Shown here one piece after another: positions 1-11,258 of a DNA stretch of 64,000 nucleotides (position 1 is its first letter; every line of letters starts with the position of its first letter). The stretch is from NCBI GenBank assembly GCA_030674185.1, contig JAPXFY010000015.1, positions 28,807,185-28,871,184 on the forward strand. The letters run 5' to 3'. The notes below the pieces were generated by a model, which saw only the letters and a list, made by a program, of their open reading frames with translations, was not told the origin of the DNA and ran no database searches. Source of the DNA: Monoplex corrugatus (Eukaryota; Mollusca; Gastropoda; Littorinimorpha; Ranellidae). The translations under genes and the position numbers were made by a program.

Positions 1-373
1 TCTTGGTGTTGGAAGTGTTTTTCTCAAAGGGTGCATAGGTTAGAGCTGTTTGATGGTAATCCCGTCTTTATGAAATTTTAAGCTTTTTTTTTTTGGTGGC
101 ATGGCTGATTAACTGATAATGTGCTAACTCTGGCAATGTAGAGATTTTCTTTCTTGGGAAGGGTGATGTAAAATCCACAGTTAAAGAGAAAAAAGTTAAA
201 TAAATAAATAAATATTATATATATATTACATAGATAAATAAATAAATATATATTTTACTGAGGAGGGGAAAAAAAAACACACCAAAGTTGATAATGTTGT
301 GAGTAGCCCTTCTGGGGGAAAAGTCCATTGTGACCACCGCCACCAAAAAACAAAACAACAAAACAAAAACAAA

Positions 374-445
374 ACCCAAACCAAACCAAACCAAACCAAA
401 CCAAACCAACCAAACCAAACCAAACCAAACCAAACCAAACCAAAC
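374..445. repeat. (CCAAA)n pentanucleotide microsatellite
   Basis: About 14 units of CCAAA, with one CCAA slip in the middle. It produces low-complexity reading frames on the minus strand that are not genes. Confidence 0.95.
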
Positions 446-940
446 AAAAAGTCCAGTCTAATCTAAGATTTCAGGACTGGGTAGTGCTGATGGCAGTACT
501 CTACTGTGTGCTGCCTGCATGTTGGTGGTGTGTCTGTATAAATCGTTCCACTCTCTCTCTCTATTTCTTTTTTCAGGGTAACAGGTATGTATGTGTGTAA
601 TTGAGAATTTGAGTCTGAATGAATACTCATTGAAACTATGTATGTTTTGTGGCATCTGTAAATTCCAGGCTGGACACACATCTGTATGTTGAGGTGTTAA
701 ATGTCATATATCACACTTTTCTTTGACTTTTGCGGTCATGCGAGTACTAGTCTAGAGACCTAACAGAAAAAAAAAAAACCAAATTGGTAAAACTGTTACT
801 TAAGCAAAGATAATGTTGCCTTGTGCATATGGCACATTTGAATCAAAGAATGGTATGACACAGAATTGCAGTCATATCATCATGGGCATGAAGGTTAAAT
901 CTGTTTTTGAGATAACAGTCATTCAGGCCATGTGCTTGTA

Positions 941-1006
941 TACTCAGGTAGAGTTAAAAAAATAAGAAAGGAATACTCAGGTAGAGTTAAAAAAATAAGA
1001 AAGGAG
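941..1006. repeat. 33-bp tandem duplication
   Basis: Two near-identical 33-bp units (941-973 and 974-1006) starting TACTCAGGTAGAGTT, about 80 bp upstream of the exon 1 acceptor. The unit is purine-rich. Confidence 0.9.
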
Positions 1007-1085
1007 TGAAGGGTGCAAGGTGAATGAATTAGTATGATTTGACAATCCAATTTTCTTTTACATGTTTATTTCATGTCTTACACAG

Positions 1086-1241
1086 GAAATGTTCTGCTGG
1101 GAATACCTTGTCAACGTTGGGCATCAGAAGTTGTCAAGGTCAAGTCAGGTGAACCACGGGAAGTGTTTAAATCAAAGTGGAAGAAAAAGAAAAAGAAAAA
1201 TTCAGACATCAGTCACAAAATTCATACAGATCTGCTGAATG
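1086..1241 (+). CDS. POLRMT: POLRMT exon (PCxRWA segment)
   Basis: The exon is bounded by acceptor TTACACAG at 1078-1085 and donor GGTAAGTTT at 1241-1249. It enters with two bases of a split codon and leaves with one. The product contains GIPCQRWASEVVKV followed by a lysine run and a basic tail. Vertebrate POLRMT has a comparable PCGRWA motif followed by a basic stretch near the N terminus, ahead of the PPR region. The single base left over at the 3' end (G) combines with TC at the next exon to give Val, so the reading frame continues. The exon encoding the start codon and the targeting peptide is not in the window. An in-frame ATG just upstream of the acceptor is intronic. Confidence 0.8.
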
Positions 1242-1608
1242 GTAAGTTTAGAAGTTAAAAGTGACAGGCCTTAGCAAAAAGTGATGAAGTTCAGCCAGAT
1301 TTTGAGTAAAGTGATACAAAATAAGAAAAATATTTGACAGCTGTTTGTAAGTGGGTTCATGTTGTTACCCAGTCATTGAGTCAGTATCGTGATATAAACC
1401 CTGTTATGATCTACGGCATTATGTGCTAGACAGCATACAGTTACTTAAAAATACTTTAATACTATCACTGTCAGGTATCTTGTGGATGGAGAGAGGAAGT
1501 ATGGATTTCTGTTTTCAGTGCTGGCTATTCTGCCATGTTTACATTTTGTGGTGTTTAACCATTTTGACATTGTTATCTTGATATTGAGATTTTATTTCTG
1601 TTGTGTTA

Positions 1609-2220
1609 GGGTGTGGCCACACTACGAGCTGCGCTGTGAGCTGGGCTGCTGTGTAACAGCAGGCAAGCTTTCACCTGTGAGTGGTGGGTGGCCACACCAA
1701 AAGTTGTGACTGCTTGTGGCTAGCTAGCTGTACTGCTGGCTACAAGCTCAGTGGCTGCTGAGATGGCCACACTACAAGCTGCTACGGCTGACTGTGTGTC
1801 GCCGTGCTGCTAGTTGTTGTAAATATGGTTGGTTTCAGAATGTTGGCGAGCAGGTTTCTACTGCTTTGTGAGCTGTCAGAACTAGAACCATCACCATTTC
1901 TCTAATGAGTAATTCTTTTTGATAAAGGCAGTACTGAGTCTATCCCATAAATGAGCAAAGAAGTGTGTATGGAGAATACTATCATCTGGTGCACGACCTC
2001 AGACAGGATGGAGAAAGATTTCACTTCTGTGTTCAGGATGCTTCCAAGCATTTTCTTGATCCTACTGGATCTTGTTCATCATGAACTTACAAAGCAAAAA
2101 ACTGGCTTCAGATGAACAACATCAGCAGAGTAATGTTTTGTATTAACACTGCGTAAGCATGCGATCATCTGTTGCACGCCATTCTCAGCTCCTTTTTACT
2201 TGAAATTATCAATATCAGGT
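1609..2220 (+). mobile_element. PIF/Harbinger-like fragment
   Basis: The sequence GGGTGTGGCCACACTAC begins directly after a TTA (1606-1608), the type of 3-bp target used by Harbinger elements, and a second GGCCACACTACAAGCTGC copy lies at 1764-1781. Downstream, about 1975-2090 translates to EYYHLVHDLRQDGERFHF, resembling the N-terminal segment of Harbinger-type nuclease proteins (EYHxLxxxLRxDxERF). Stops follow at once and no 3' terminal repeat is visible, so this is a truncated relic. The assignment is by remembered motif only. Confidence 0.45.
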
Positions 2221-2221
2221 C

Positions 2222-2285
2222 TATACTACTACTACTACTAGTACTACTACTACTAACAATTAAAAAAACAACAACAAAAAACGAG

Positions 2286-2318
<33 letters not shown>

Positions 2319-2435
2319 AATAATAATATAATTAATATAATATGATGATGACGACGACGATGATGATGATTAGGATTATTATTATTATATTGTTGTTGTT
2401 GTTATTATTATTATTTTTATTATATTCAGTAATTT
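2222..2435. repeat. Compound trinucleotide repeat (ACT/ATC/ATT)
   Basis: Successive runs of (CTA), (ATC), (GAT/GAC) and (TTA) fill about 200 bp. They lie immediately upstream of RTE copy A1. Confidence 0.9.
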
Positions 2436-2449
2436 TCAAATTAAAGTAT

Positions 2450-4535
2450 GGTAATAGGATAGTTGGACCTCATAAGCCTTGGCACACAAACTGAAAGGGG
2501 AGAGAAACTTGTGGGACAGGCACTGATGAATGAGTTCATAGTAGGAAACACCTGGTTTGAGCAACCTAACAGAAGAAAATGGACATGGATGAGTCCAGGA
2601 GATATACCAAAAATCAAATTGATTACATCCTGATCAATAAAAGATTTAGAAATTCTTTGCTGACAGCAAAAACACTACCAGATGCAGGCTGCAACAGTAA
2701 ACACAATCCTGTAATGGGAAGATTTAGGCGGAAAACAGACTAAAAATAACATCAGATTAAGTCTTGGACTCTTAAAATAGATGAAGTGACCCGTGAAAAA
2801 TTTAATGTACATGTTCAAAACAAATTCATGCTCTTTAATGTACATGTTCAAAACAAATTCAGTGCTCTGGAAGATGTTGTTGACAGTGAGGAACAATGGA
2901 CAAAGTTGAGAAGCTGGAAAAATGAAGCTTGTGAAGTAATCTCTAGAGTAGAAAGAAGAGCAAAAATGAACTGGATGACAAAAGAAATTTTAGGCTTGAT
3001 GGAAGAACGGAGGAAAGCAAAGGGAAAAGAGGAAGAATACGAGAAGATAAACAAAGAAATCAGGAATAGGTGCAATGAAACTAAGGAAGCTTGGCTGGAA
3101 ATGCTGAAGGACCACCCATAATGAATGATGAAGTTAGAGCAGCATTGAAAAAGATGATGAAACCAGGAAAAGCCCCTGGACCAGATAATATTACTACAGA
3201 GATGGTTGAAGTGCGGGAGGAATTCGGTATTGAACAAATAACAGTCCTACTAAGTGAAATTTATGACACAGGAATAATCTCCAAAGTTATGTCAAAATCA
3301 ATTTTCATTGCACTTTCAAAGAAAACAGGGCCGATAGAATGCGAACTCCATCGTACAATCAGCTTGATGAGTCATGTAACAAAAATCCTATTAAGAATAA
3401 TCATGATGTGGACAAGGAACAGAATCAAAAGACAAGTAGCAGAAGAACAGTATGGATTTGTTGAAGGGAAAGGAACTATTAATGCCATATCCTAAGAACT
3501 ATCATAGAGAGGTCAGTCGAGTTGAATAAGGATTTATATTTATGCTTTGTTGATTATACCAAGGTAAGACATGAAGAATTGATAAGCCAACTTGAAAGAC
3601 AATATTGATGGAAAAGATCTAGAATAATCAGAAATATGTACAAACAGCAGCAATGAGAATAGAAAAAGATATAAGCTTTTTCCAAAATATCAAAGAGAGG
3701 CCAGGCAGAGTTGTGTTCTGTCATCAGATTTATTTTCACTTTACAACAAAACCATCATGACAAACCTAGAAGAATGCCCTGGATTAAAAGTTGGAGGAAA
3801 AGTGATAAACAACATTCATTATGCAGATGATACTGTAAGAATCGCAGAAAATGAAAGGGACCTACAAAACCTCGTGAATATAACAGAAATAGAAAGCAGA
3901 AATATAGGGTTGAAGCTAAATAGCAAGAAGACTGAAGTCATGGTGATCAGTAAAAAACAAGAAATCCCCTCATGCAAAATGACAGCAAATGGCACAACTT
4001 TGAGACAGGTTGATAAGTTCAAATATCTGGGAACAGTCATCTCACCAGATGGCAGATTCACATGAGAAATAGCCAGCAGAATCTGCCAAGCCAAGCGTTT
4101 TTACTGACAAATGCCTATCAATTAACATCAGGAAGAGAGTTCTGTAATGTTATATAGAACCAATGCTGTTATGCGGTTGTGAGGCATGGACAGTCAACAT
4201 GCAAAGCCAGAACAAGATTGAGGCAGCCAAAATGTGGTTTCTAAGAAGAATGTTAAGAGTTCAATGGACAGCAAAAGAAACAAACGAGACAGTCTTGATG
4301 GAGGCAGACATGAGTCATGATGAGAACATCATTGATAAGGAAGATTAGGAAAAGACAACATTTATAGAACATTTTATGAGGAAAGGGGAATTAGAGCACC
4401 TGATCACAACAGGAAAGCTGAAGGGAAAGATAACACCAGGTAGACCGAGGGAGAAAATAATGGATGGAATTGCAGTGTGGCTGAGGAGAGAAAGGATGGA
4501 AGATGTACTTGCTGCAACAAGGGATAGATTCATGT
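2450..4535 (+). mobile_element. RTE-type LINE copy A1, degraded
   Basis: This is a non-LTR retrotransposon with many frame breaks. Positions 2465-2640 encode the end of an apurinic-type endonuclease (NTWFEQPNRRKWTWMSPG, then NQIDYILI-like sequence). Positions 2790-3110 encode the linker, including an internal 30-bp tandem duplication (FNVHVQNKF twice). Positions 3118-3494 encode the start of reverse transcriptase (GKAPGPDN, then LMSHVTKILLRI). Positions 3757-4065 encode the palm with HYADDTVRIAENE, and 4163-4530 the C-terminal region (YGCEAWTVN, TPGRPREKI). The layout and the trinucleotide tail in sister copies point to the RTE clade. A deletion near 3105-3118 removed the segment before the RT. 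The usual GATGAT tail is replaced here by a (CA)n run. Confidence 0.85.
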
Positions 4536-4537
4536 AC

Positions 4538-4570
4538 ACGCACACGCACACGCACACGCACACGCACACA

Positions 4571-4624
<54 letters not shown>

Positions 4625-4645
4625 ACACACATGCACACACACGTA
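4538..4645. repeat. (CA)n microsatellite
   Basis: A (CACACG)/(CA)n tract joins the 3' end of LINE A1 to the DIRS copy. Confidence 0.95.
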
Positions 4646-4647
4646 CA

Positions 4648-5250
4648 GTGTGTTGTCTTGTTCCAACAGGCTTTGAGGGTGCAAGCTCATATCCTGCCCT
4701 TATGAGCCCCCTAAATGGGGGACCCCTCCTACTGCCTCATCCTGCCTGGTCTTGTTTTCCCATTGCAGTTGATCCCCTGCAATCTCAGGTAGGTTCCTAT
4801 GGTCAACTCCATGGTTTTAGTGCAGCTCAGAGTGCACCCCTGTCTCTGATTTCTGCGCCCCATTATGTGGTTGGTAATGAGATCTGAGGTGCTGCTGGGG
4901 CTTCAGTTGCCGTGTCCCTCTCTGTGGTCAGCAGTGCGACCCAGAATGTGGAAGGGAGGTTCCAGTCCCAGGCACCCATTGGTGTGGAGGTCCTCCCTCT
5001 TTATGAGAGTACCATCTTGGCTGACTCAGGGGCAGGACATATGGGGCATCCTAATATGCTGGCTGGAACATGCTGCTGCTTTCAGCTGCTGCAGGGTGCC
5101 TGGCATGAGGTCCACATCCTGACTTGGCTAACATGGACCCTTCCGAGGCTTCCCAAGTGCTCTTGTTTAATCATGTACTCATCATCCCAGCCTGAGCATG
5201 AGGTCATGGATCAAGAAAAAAGCAGTGACCACTGCAAACGGCACAGGTAA
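4648..5250 (+). pseudogene. Gag-like ORF of DIRS copy 1
   Basis: One frame is open across 4648-5250 except for a single TGA at 4885-4887. The product is proline-, serine- and alanine-rich, with no zinc knuckle visible. Position upstream of the RT is the only argument for gag. It could instead be an unrelated relic. Confidence 0.4.
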
Positions 5251-6089
5251 TCTCCTTCCCCTTCCTCCTCCTCCTCCTCCTCTTTCCTGCTCTGAAAAGT
5301 GTTATTCTTCCTCTGATTGTTTGCGGGGGCTGATGTAGATAAACAGGCCCACTCAGCTCAGCTTTCTGCAGCATCTGCTGTCATGTGCATGTGGGCTATA
5401 AGTGAGCAGCTACCCAGGCATGATCCCATGTGCCTTCTAGAGGTTCAAACAAGCTCCCAAATAATCTCAGCATCATGGGATGGGAAGTATGTAAGGCCTT
5501 GGTTAACTTGTTGATGCGGTAGTCCAACTGAATCTTGACCTCACCCTCATTTGACAAGAAGCCATTTTCACTGAATCACATTTTCCAAAAAAGGACCCAA
5601 ACCAGGCGCTGCTATTGAGCCTTCCACAGCCATGGGTGAAACTCTTCTATCTGGGGATGTAAGTCTGTCATTTTAAAAGTTAGGGCTGATGGAAGGTTCC
5701 ATTCTTTTTTTAATTTGAAAGGGGCAAAATCTAAGTAAACAATTACAGAATAGCAGATGATAGATTGACAAACTGAAAAGCATTCTGCTGGTTTGTAGAC
5801 AGGAAATGGAAGTTTATGCCTCTCACTCATGACCATCCATCATCATCACTTAAAGCTACTTACTTACCTAAAGTTGTCATAGTGAGTATCAAATTAAATC
5901 AAACTGAAAATTTGTTTTGTTTTGAATTACTGAGAGGTTTCTTTTTTGTCATTTAATTATAATGGTTGTTTACCTAATACTGCCAGTCAGCAGGTTTAAG
6001 AACATTACAGTTACACTGTTACACTGACATGCAGCTACGCCCGTTCAGTCACTGTTAGTGTTACCTCTTAATAACAACATTCTTCAAAC

Positions 6090-6105
6090 ACGCGCGCACC
6101 TCGCG

Positions 6106-6136
<31 letters not shown>

Positions 6137-6282
6137 ACACAACACAACAACACAACACAACACAACACAACACCACACCACACAACACCACACCACACCA
6201 CCACACCACACCACACCACACCACACCACACCACACCACACCACACACACCACACACGCACACACACACACACACACACACA

Positions 6283-6312
<30 letters not shown>
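6090..6312. repeat. Compound poly-C / (CA) / (CAACA) / (CCACA) microsatellite
   Basis: A run of about 18 C, then (CA)n, (AACAC)n and (CACCA)n blocks and again (CA)n. It lies inside the DIRS copy. All long ORFs here are low-complexity artefacts. Confidence 0.95.
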
Positions 6313-6313
<1 letters not shown>

Positions 6314-6985
6314 TATTTTAAAGACATTACAATTAGGATTTCAGGAGAGGCCACAAAACAAAAATTACTCTTCAAACACGAAAAGATGTTTTCAGCTAGT
6401 GATTTTGCCCCCCTGGACCCTCCATCATAGCGCTGCCCCTGGGCCCCACCTGGGCGTAGGTGGTCCCCTAAACCCTGGCCTTTTCATCTTTTCAGTTTTC
6501 ACAGGTTTCACCCATGCAAAGCTCACTTCCTTCTTTGGCCTCTTTGCCCTTTTTGCCCAGCCCTTCATCACTGAACTGGCTGCAGCTAGGAGAGAATCTG
6601 TGACCTTATCCTCCTTCAAAATAGAGACTGTCTAAGCAGTCTATCAGACAAAGGCATAGACCAAGCCATTTCCAGAAGCCAACAGTGCCCCACACTCCCC
6701 CAGGACCTCTAGGTCTCCTGGGCAGAACCGGAAGAAGCAGGATTTTCAAAGGCTCTTCAGCTGCAAGCCCAATCTCACGTCACAACGGCCTCCACAGGCC
6801 TGACTGTGTGACTACCCACTGGCCCCTTCCCTGCATTTGAGGACCAGGTTTGGCTGGGAGCGTAGCCCTGCAGCCACTGTGTGGAAATGCTTGGGACTGA
6901 AGAAATGGGTGGTGAAAGTTATTGAAACGGTACAAGCTTCCATGGAAAGGAGTCAGATCTATCTCAGGCATTTTCCTCTGTCACC

Positions 6986-7480
6986 ATGCCCGACATCACA
7001 AGCAAAGGTTGCCATCTTGATGTGGAAGTAGCAGATTTAATCTGCAAATGGGCCTTGGAGGTCCTTGCCTCTCACCTTGGTCCAGATTTCTATGGCCATG
7101 TTTTTGTGGTGCCCAAATCTTCGGGGGGAAGGGGAGAGAGGAGGGGCTGGTGCTTGGTTCTGCACCTATTTCTGGAATGCATCGGTTTCAAGATGGAGAC
7201 CCCAAACCAGATCTGGGAATTGATCAAATGTGAGAGGGCAACTGGACCTACTCTGTTCATCTCAAGGACACCTATTTCCACATTCTCATCCATCCATCTT
7301 GCAGGAAATTCCTGATACATTTGTGGAGAGACAAAGTCCTTCAATTTTGGGTCCTCCCTTTCAGGCTGTCCCTAGCACCCTGGCCTATGCCTTCACAGGG
7401 GCTTGTCAGGAACTGGCATCATTGGCCTGGTGAGAGACCATCTGTCTAGCCAGCTACCTGGAGTTTTGAAACAGTACCCA
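6986..7480 (+). pseudogene. DIRS reverse transcriptase relic
   Basis: Three frames carry consecutive RT pieces. GPDFYGHVFVVPKSSGG corresponds to the FLVPKKTGG block. FKMETPNQIWELIK corresponds to the conserved KFKMET block. GQLDLL and then FPHSHPSILQEI-type sequence follows the DLKDAYFHIPIHP block with a frameshift. The following segment resembles the LPFGLSTAP block. The YxDD catalytic box expected near 7450 is not visible, so the enzyme is dead. Confidence 0.65.
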
Positions 7481-7481
7481 G

Positions 7482-8275
7482 ATGTGTCGCCCGCTCCCAG
7501 TCATTCAGATTCCTGGGTATGACATTCAATACCCTGTCCATGCAGGTATCCCCAAATTCAGCCAACCTCCAGAAGTTGTGGCTGAAGCTCGACACCCTCC
7601 GGATCTTACCCATAGCCATTGTCAGGGAAATTTTGACTTTGTTTGGTCTCATGGAATCCTTAGCGCCAGTCTTGTCCCTGAGCAGGGTGCTCAGATGCCC
7701 CCTTCAGAGACCTTGAGACCCGTGGTGCCAGTTCACAGGCAGCTGGGACTCTTGGGGCACTGGTTTCTGGAAGCTACCCAAGATTGGGTGTCAGCTTCCA
7801 ACCTGCAGAGGGATTCTTTGTATAGTCCGCCTCTGTCCAATTGGTCCTATACACAGACATCTTTTGCACAGGTTGTGGTCCCATGCCTCTGGGACCTTGT
7901 GTCTGCATGAAGCCCGCCGTCATGTCAGTGTGTTTTAGATGGAGGCAGTATCTCTTTCTCACCTATTGTTCACACACTTTGGGGCAAACCTGTCAAGTTG
8001 TTTGCAGATAACACAACTGTTACATTCTATGTGAACAAAGAAGGGGGGGAGGGGAAGAGGCTCATTCCTTGGCCCTCTCTTGACGAGCTGAGAACCAACT
8101 GAGGTTGTGCTGGGATAGCTTGATCTCTTGTTTACTGTCAACATTATCAGGAAGACAAACTTATGACTGACTCCCTGAGCAGGGGCCACTCCATCATTCA
8201 AACAGACTGGACCCTCAGACGCCAGACCTTACAGGGAGTCTGGGACATATGGTCTGTTCCTTTGATTGATTTCTT
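7482..8275 (+). pseudogene. DIRS RNase H region relic
   Basis: Positions 7500-7715 encode FLGMTFNTLSMQVSPN and the linker typical of DIRS elements between RT and RNase H. Positions 7996-8040 encode ADNTTVTFYVNKEGG, matching the conserved SDNTTVVAYINRQGGT box. About 8160-8260 gives MTDSLSRGHSIIQTDWTL and LIDFFTTKFN, matching the ADxLSR and DLFATRxN boxes. Several stops intervene. Confidence 0.7.
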
Positions 8276-8889
8276 CACAACCAAATTCAACATGAGTTAA
8301 CATAATAACAATCCTTGTCTCTTCAAGACCCAGAAGCCCTAGCAGTGGATGCTGTCTTGCTGGACTGGGCTCTCCTAATCCTCTACATCCCCCCCCCCCC
8401 ATCTCAGTCCTCCTCAAATGCTTCAAAAGGGGAGAACTAAAAACTAAAAAGGCATGCATGACTCATTGTGCCTCTTAGACAGTACCAACTGTGGGTCCCG
8501 AACATGAGTTGTCTGATCCATGAACCTTTGCTGGAACTTGCCCTGAGTGCAGATCTTATCAAGCAGGCTTGTAAGTTGTATTGCATTGCTCCTTGCTGTC
8601 AGGCTTCCCCCTTTCAAGCCCTTAGAAATGGTTTCCTTTTGGCTTCTCTTATATAAGATGCTGCTGTAATGAAATCCATGCTTTCAGCAGAGCCAAAGAA
8701 GATTAAGGTTGCCATTCCAATGGAGGCCTAGCCTTCATGCTTTTGCCAGAGTCTCTAGTGAAGACTGAACAACCTGGCTCCTGCCCTTGGTCCATTCTGA
8801 TCCCCACCTTGATCTTCTTCCTAGATCCAGGTAGGTGAGCTGGGAAGTGTGTTTCCTGTGCCTGGTGTACAGAGTGTCAAACATTGCTT

Positions 8890-9180
8890 GAAATGCTTAA
8901 TCCAAGATGCTTCTCTCTAGACTTCTCATTTCCCTTAATGAGGGATATTCAAAGGACATTGCAGCAATGAACATTTTGTGCTGGCTTTCGGAAATGGTTA
9001 TCAGGGCTTGTGAAGAATCTGATAGTGATATGTCCTTCCTTTCTGAGAAGCCCCAAGCTCGTGGACTCAGAGCTGTCTTTTCTTTGGCTGCTGTCTCTGG
9101 GCATCCACTAATAGATGGTCTATCTCGCATCTCCTTCATAGCAGTCAATGCCATTATCATTTCTTCCATGGGGTAGGCAG
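8890..9180 (+). pseudogene. DIRS tyrosine recombinase relic
   Basis: An 89-codon frame (8907-9176) holds CWLSEMVIRACEESDSD, then ARGLRAVFSLAAVSGHPLID, in the position of the RAHExRAxxxSLAxxGHxxL box of DIRS tyrosine recombinases. The His of the RAHE box appears replaced (ARGLRA). The expected C-terminal Tyr is not seen. The match is to remembered family features. Confidence 0.55.
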
Positions 9181-9683
9181 ACCAGTACGGGAGGTCACTC
9201 CCACTGTCCAGTCATAAAATTGCAAAATTCCCATTTGTGTTCTATATTCATAATCATTCATGTTGATTTCTTTTTGTCACAATGGATTCACTACTTTCCG
9301 TATTGAGAGTGCATGGCTGCAGTGCAGTGCCATTTTTTCCCCCTTTCTTTGTGACCAAGACTTCAGGAAGGCAAGAAGGCTAGTTGCCCTTCAAGAGGAG
9401 GGACCTGGGGAAATGGATCTAGCTCTCCAATATTTTTATAGAAGGGTATCAGGGTGAATGCCCTCTTTACAATTTTCAACTGCTGCGGGATCTTTAGCAT
9501 GCGCAGGCCGGAAGGCACACGGGTCTGATTCATTTTTCATCCCTTCTGAAGGACTAGACGTTCAGTTCGATTTTCCGGTCAAACTGAGGAGAAAAGTGAG
9601 GCCTGTGTAGGAAACTAAGTCTGGAACCCTGCATTCAGCTATTGGCAGGCGAACATCTGAACCATTCTGCCACTCTTCTCCTC

Positions 9684-9960
9684 TAGCTAGTACACTTACC
9701 ATATATATCCAACTCTTAGTCCCACTCAACCATTCCCTCTTCCAGATCACTTAGTAATCTTCCCACAAAACTGTGGGAAAAAAGGAAGATTACGTGTGAC
9801 CTGGGCATAGTGGGTAGGAGGCATGTGGTGCGGGCTGGAGATATCTTCTTGTTGAATTATTGGTAATCTTGGGTAAGTCCCAGCCGTAGGTAGGGCTGTT
9901 ATTTGTCATGTTGTATGTGCTGTGTTAAGTAAGTTGGATATTGTAGAAGTACTAGTAAAA
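9684..9960 (+). repeat. DIRS 3' terminal region with inverted repeats
   Basis: CTAGCTAGTACACTTACC and TATCCAACTCTT at about 9683-9718 recur in inverted form at 9931-9955 (AAGTTGGATATTGTAGAAGT, then ACTAGT). A hairpin with arms TAATCTTCC and GGAAGATTA lies at about 9752-9792. The same pair of inverted segments is found in copy 2 at 34451-34720. Confidence 0.65.
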
Positions 9961-10377
9961 CAAGAATTTACATGAAAAAATTCCACTGTTAAACATATTT
10001 TTGAAGAAAAATCCTCTTAGTATGAGTTGCTTGTCTTAGTGGTTTGTATTAAAAAAAATATTGGTGAGTTGTATTATGATTATGCATACCATTGTGCAAG
10101 TTTTGTAGCTGTTTTGACTTCTAAATTGTAATGCTATGTACACCTTGTTATTTAGCAACAACTAAGAGAAGGTTGCATTTTTTTTGAAGTGACATCACAT
10201 GAGATAAATAGAACTTACCCAGACTGTGAACATACTGTGCAGATGTTTATCAACTGATTCTGATTTTATACATATTTTCAACTTTTATGAAAGATGACAT
10301 ACACTTTGACTTAATCTAAGCCATTGCTTGCAAAATAGTAATTAACACAGTTTATCAACTGGAATATTTCATTTCAG

Positions 10378-11258
10378 TCTTGGACAAAAGAGCAGTGCAG
10401 CTGGTGGTCAGTCGAGAAGCGGACCAGCTTCACAGGACTTTAGTGACCAATTTCAGCTTCATGGACTTTCCTTTGCAAGAGTCAACAGAATTTGTCCCTA
10501 GCAGTGCTATTGAAAAAGACGAGATAGTCAGTAAGATTAAGAATATCCCAGTGTCAAATTTTCTTGTTAAAAGTACATGTGAACCAAACTCAGAGACAGT
10601 GAGGACTTCAAAGAGTGAATGGGGAAAACAGTTGTTTAGTTTCAACCAACAGTTAGAGAAGAGTGTCATGACTGGTTGTGCTGCTGTCTCTCAGGTAGGA
10701 AATCTGACTCCGTGTTCTCACTCTGGATGCAGTATCAGCCAACCAGAAAATTTACATGAACATTTTTCATCTAGTTCTCTTGATGTACTTGTGTTGAACA
10801 CTTTGCAGTCTTTGAGTAGTTCTTCACCAAATGAAGTAACCGTTAATCAATCTGCCATTGAATGGCTGAACACAGAAACAGAACACTCACATGTGATAAA
10901 TGTTCCTGTTAAGAGCCAGCCAGTAAAAGGCACAAAGTCTTCTGTAATGGTAAATGCAAACAATGTAGAAACTAGGAATGTGAGTAGAGACAAGAAAAGA
11001 CAGGTATCTGATGAAGCAACTTGCACAGTTGGAAGTGTCATTGTTCCGTATGATGGTGTGGCTGTGGGTGACATGCCTAGGGTTACTGATGAACTGGAAG
11101 ACCTACAGCTACAAAAGTCAATGTCTAAAGTAGAACTGCAACGACTGAAAAAAGCCAGAGCTGACAGACAAAAGTTTCAGTCCAATCCTGCCAAATTCAA
11201 CCATGTTTTCAACCAAGAACTACTGGCCTATGTGGATGCTTGCTGTTTTGCTGGATTG
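10378..11258 (+). CDS. POLRMT: POLRMT exon (large N-terminal extension exon)
   Basis: This 881-bp exon has acceptor CATTTCAG ending at 10377 and donor GTAGGT at 11259. It begins with two bases completing a codon split with the previous exon and ends on a codon boundary. It encodes about 293 residues rich in Ser, Thr, Asn and Gln, probably disordered. The C-terminal part is helical and charged (LEDLQLQKSMSKVELQRLKK), then QELLAYVDACCFAGL, which aligns with the LLAFFKCCLLTDQ segment that precedes the PPR region in vertebrate POLRMT. The extension is longer than in mammals. A TTG-start reading of this exon as an independent ORF is not needed. Confidence 0.85.

Larger units (their letters stand above)
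1..1085 (+). other. POLRMT intron, partial
   Basis: This is intron sequence upstream of the first visible exon. It holds a (CCAAA)n run at 374-445 and a 33-bp tandem duplication at 941-1006, and no recognisable coding segment. Short ORFs on the minus strand at 215-447 are translations of the (CCAAA)n run. Confidence 0.6.
4650..9960 (+). mobile_element. DIRS-like tyrosine-recombinase retrotransposon, copy 1 (decayed)
   Basis: This element keeps the DIRS order: a gag-like ORF (4648-5250), reverse transcriptase (about 6990-7480), RNase H (about 7480-8270), tyrosine recombinase (about 8890-9180) and a terminal region with inverted repeats (9684-9960). All reading frames are broken by stops and indels. 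A compound CA/CCACA microsatellite interrupts it at about 6100-6310. DIRS elements lack LTRs and integrase and use a tyrosine recombinase. The 5' boundary is uncertain. The 3' inverted-repeat arrangement is shared with copy 2 at 34.45-34.75 kb, which supports the same family. Confidence 0.75.

Noticed and set aside
4345..6308. Cys/Val- and His/Thr-repeat ORFs on both strands
   Set aside because: These are translations of (CA)n and (CCACA)n microsatellites. The same applies to those at 16.1-16.5, 26.3-26.6, 29.5-29.6, 35.6-35.8, 36.8-37.2, 51.9-52.1 and 57.4-57.7 kb.
7482..7910. 142-codon + strand ORF as a host gene
   Set aside because: It is an off-frame reading of the DIRS RT-RNase H linker. 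The real homology (FLGMTFNTL) is in the neighbouring frame.
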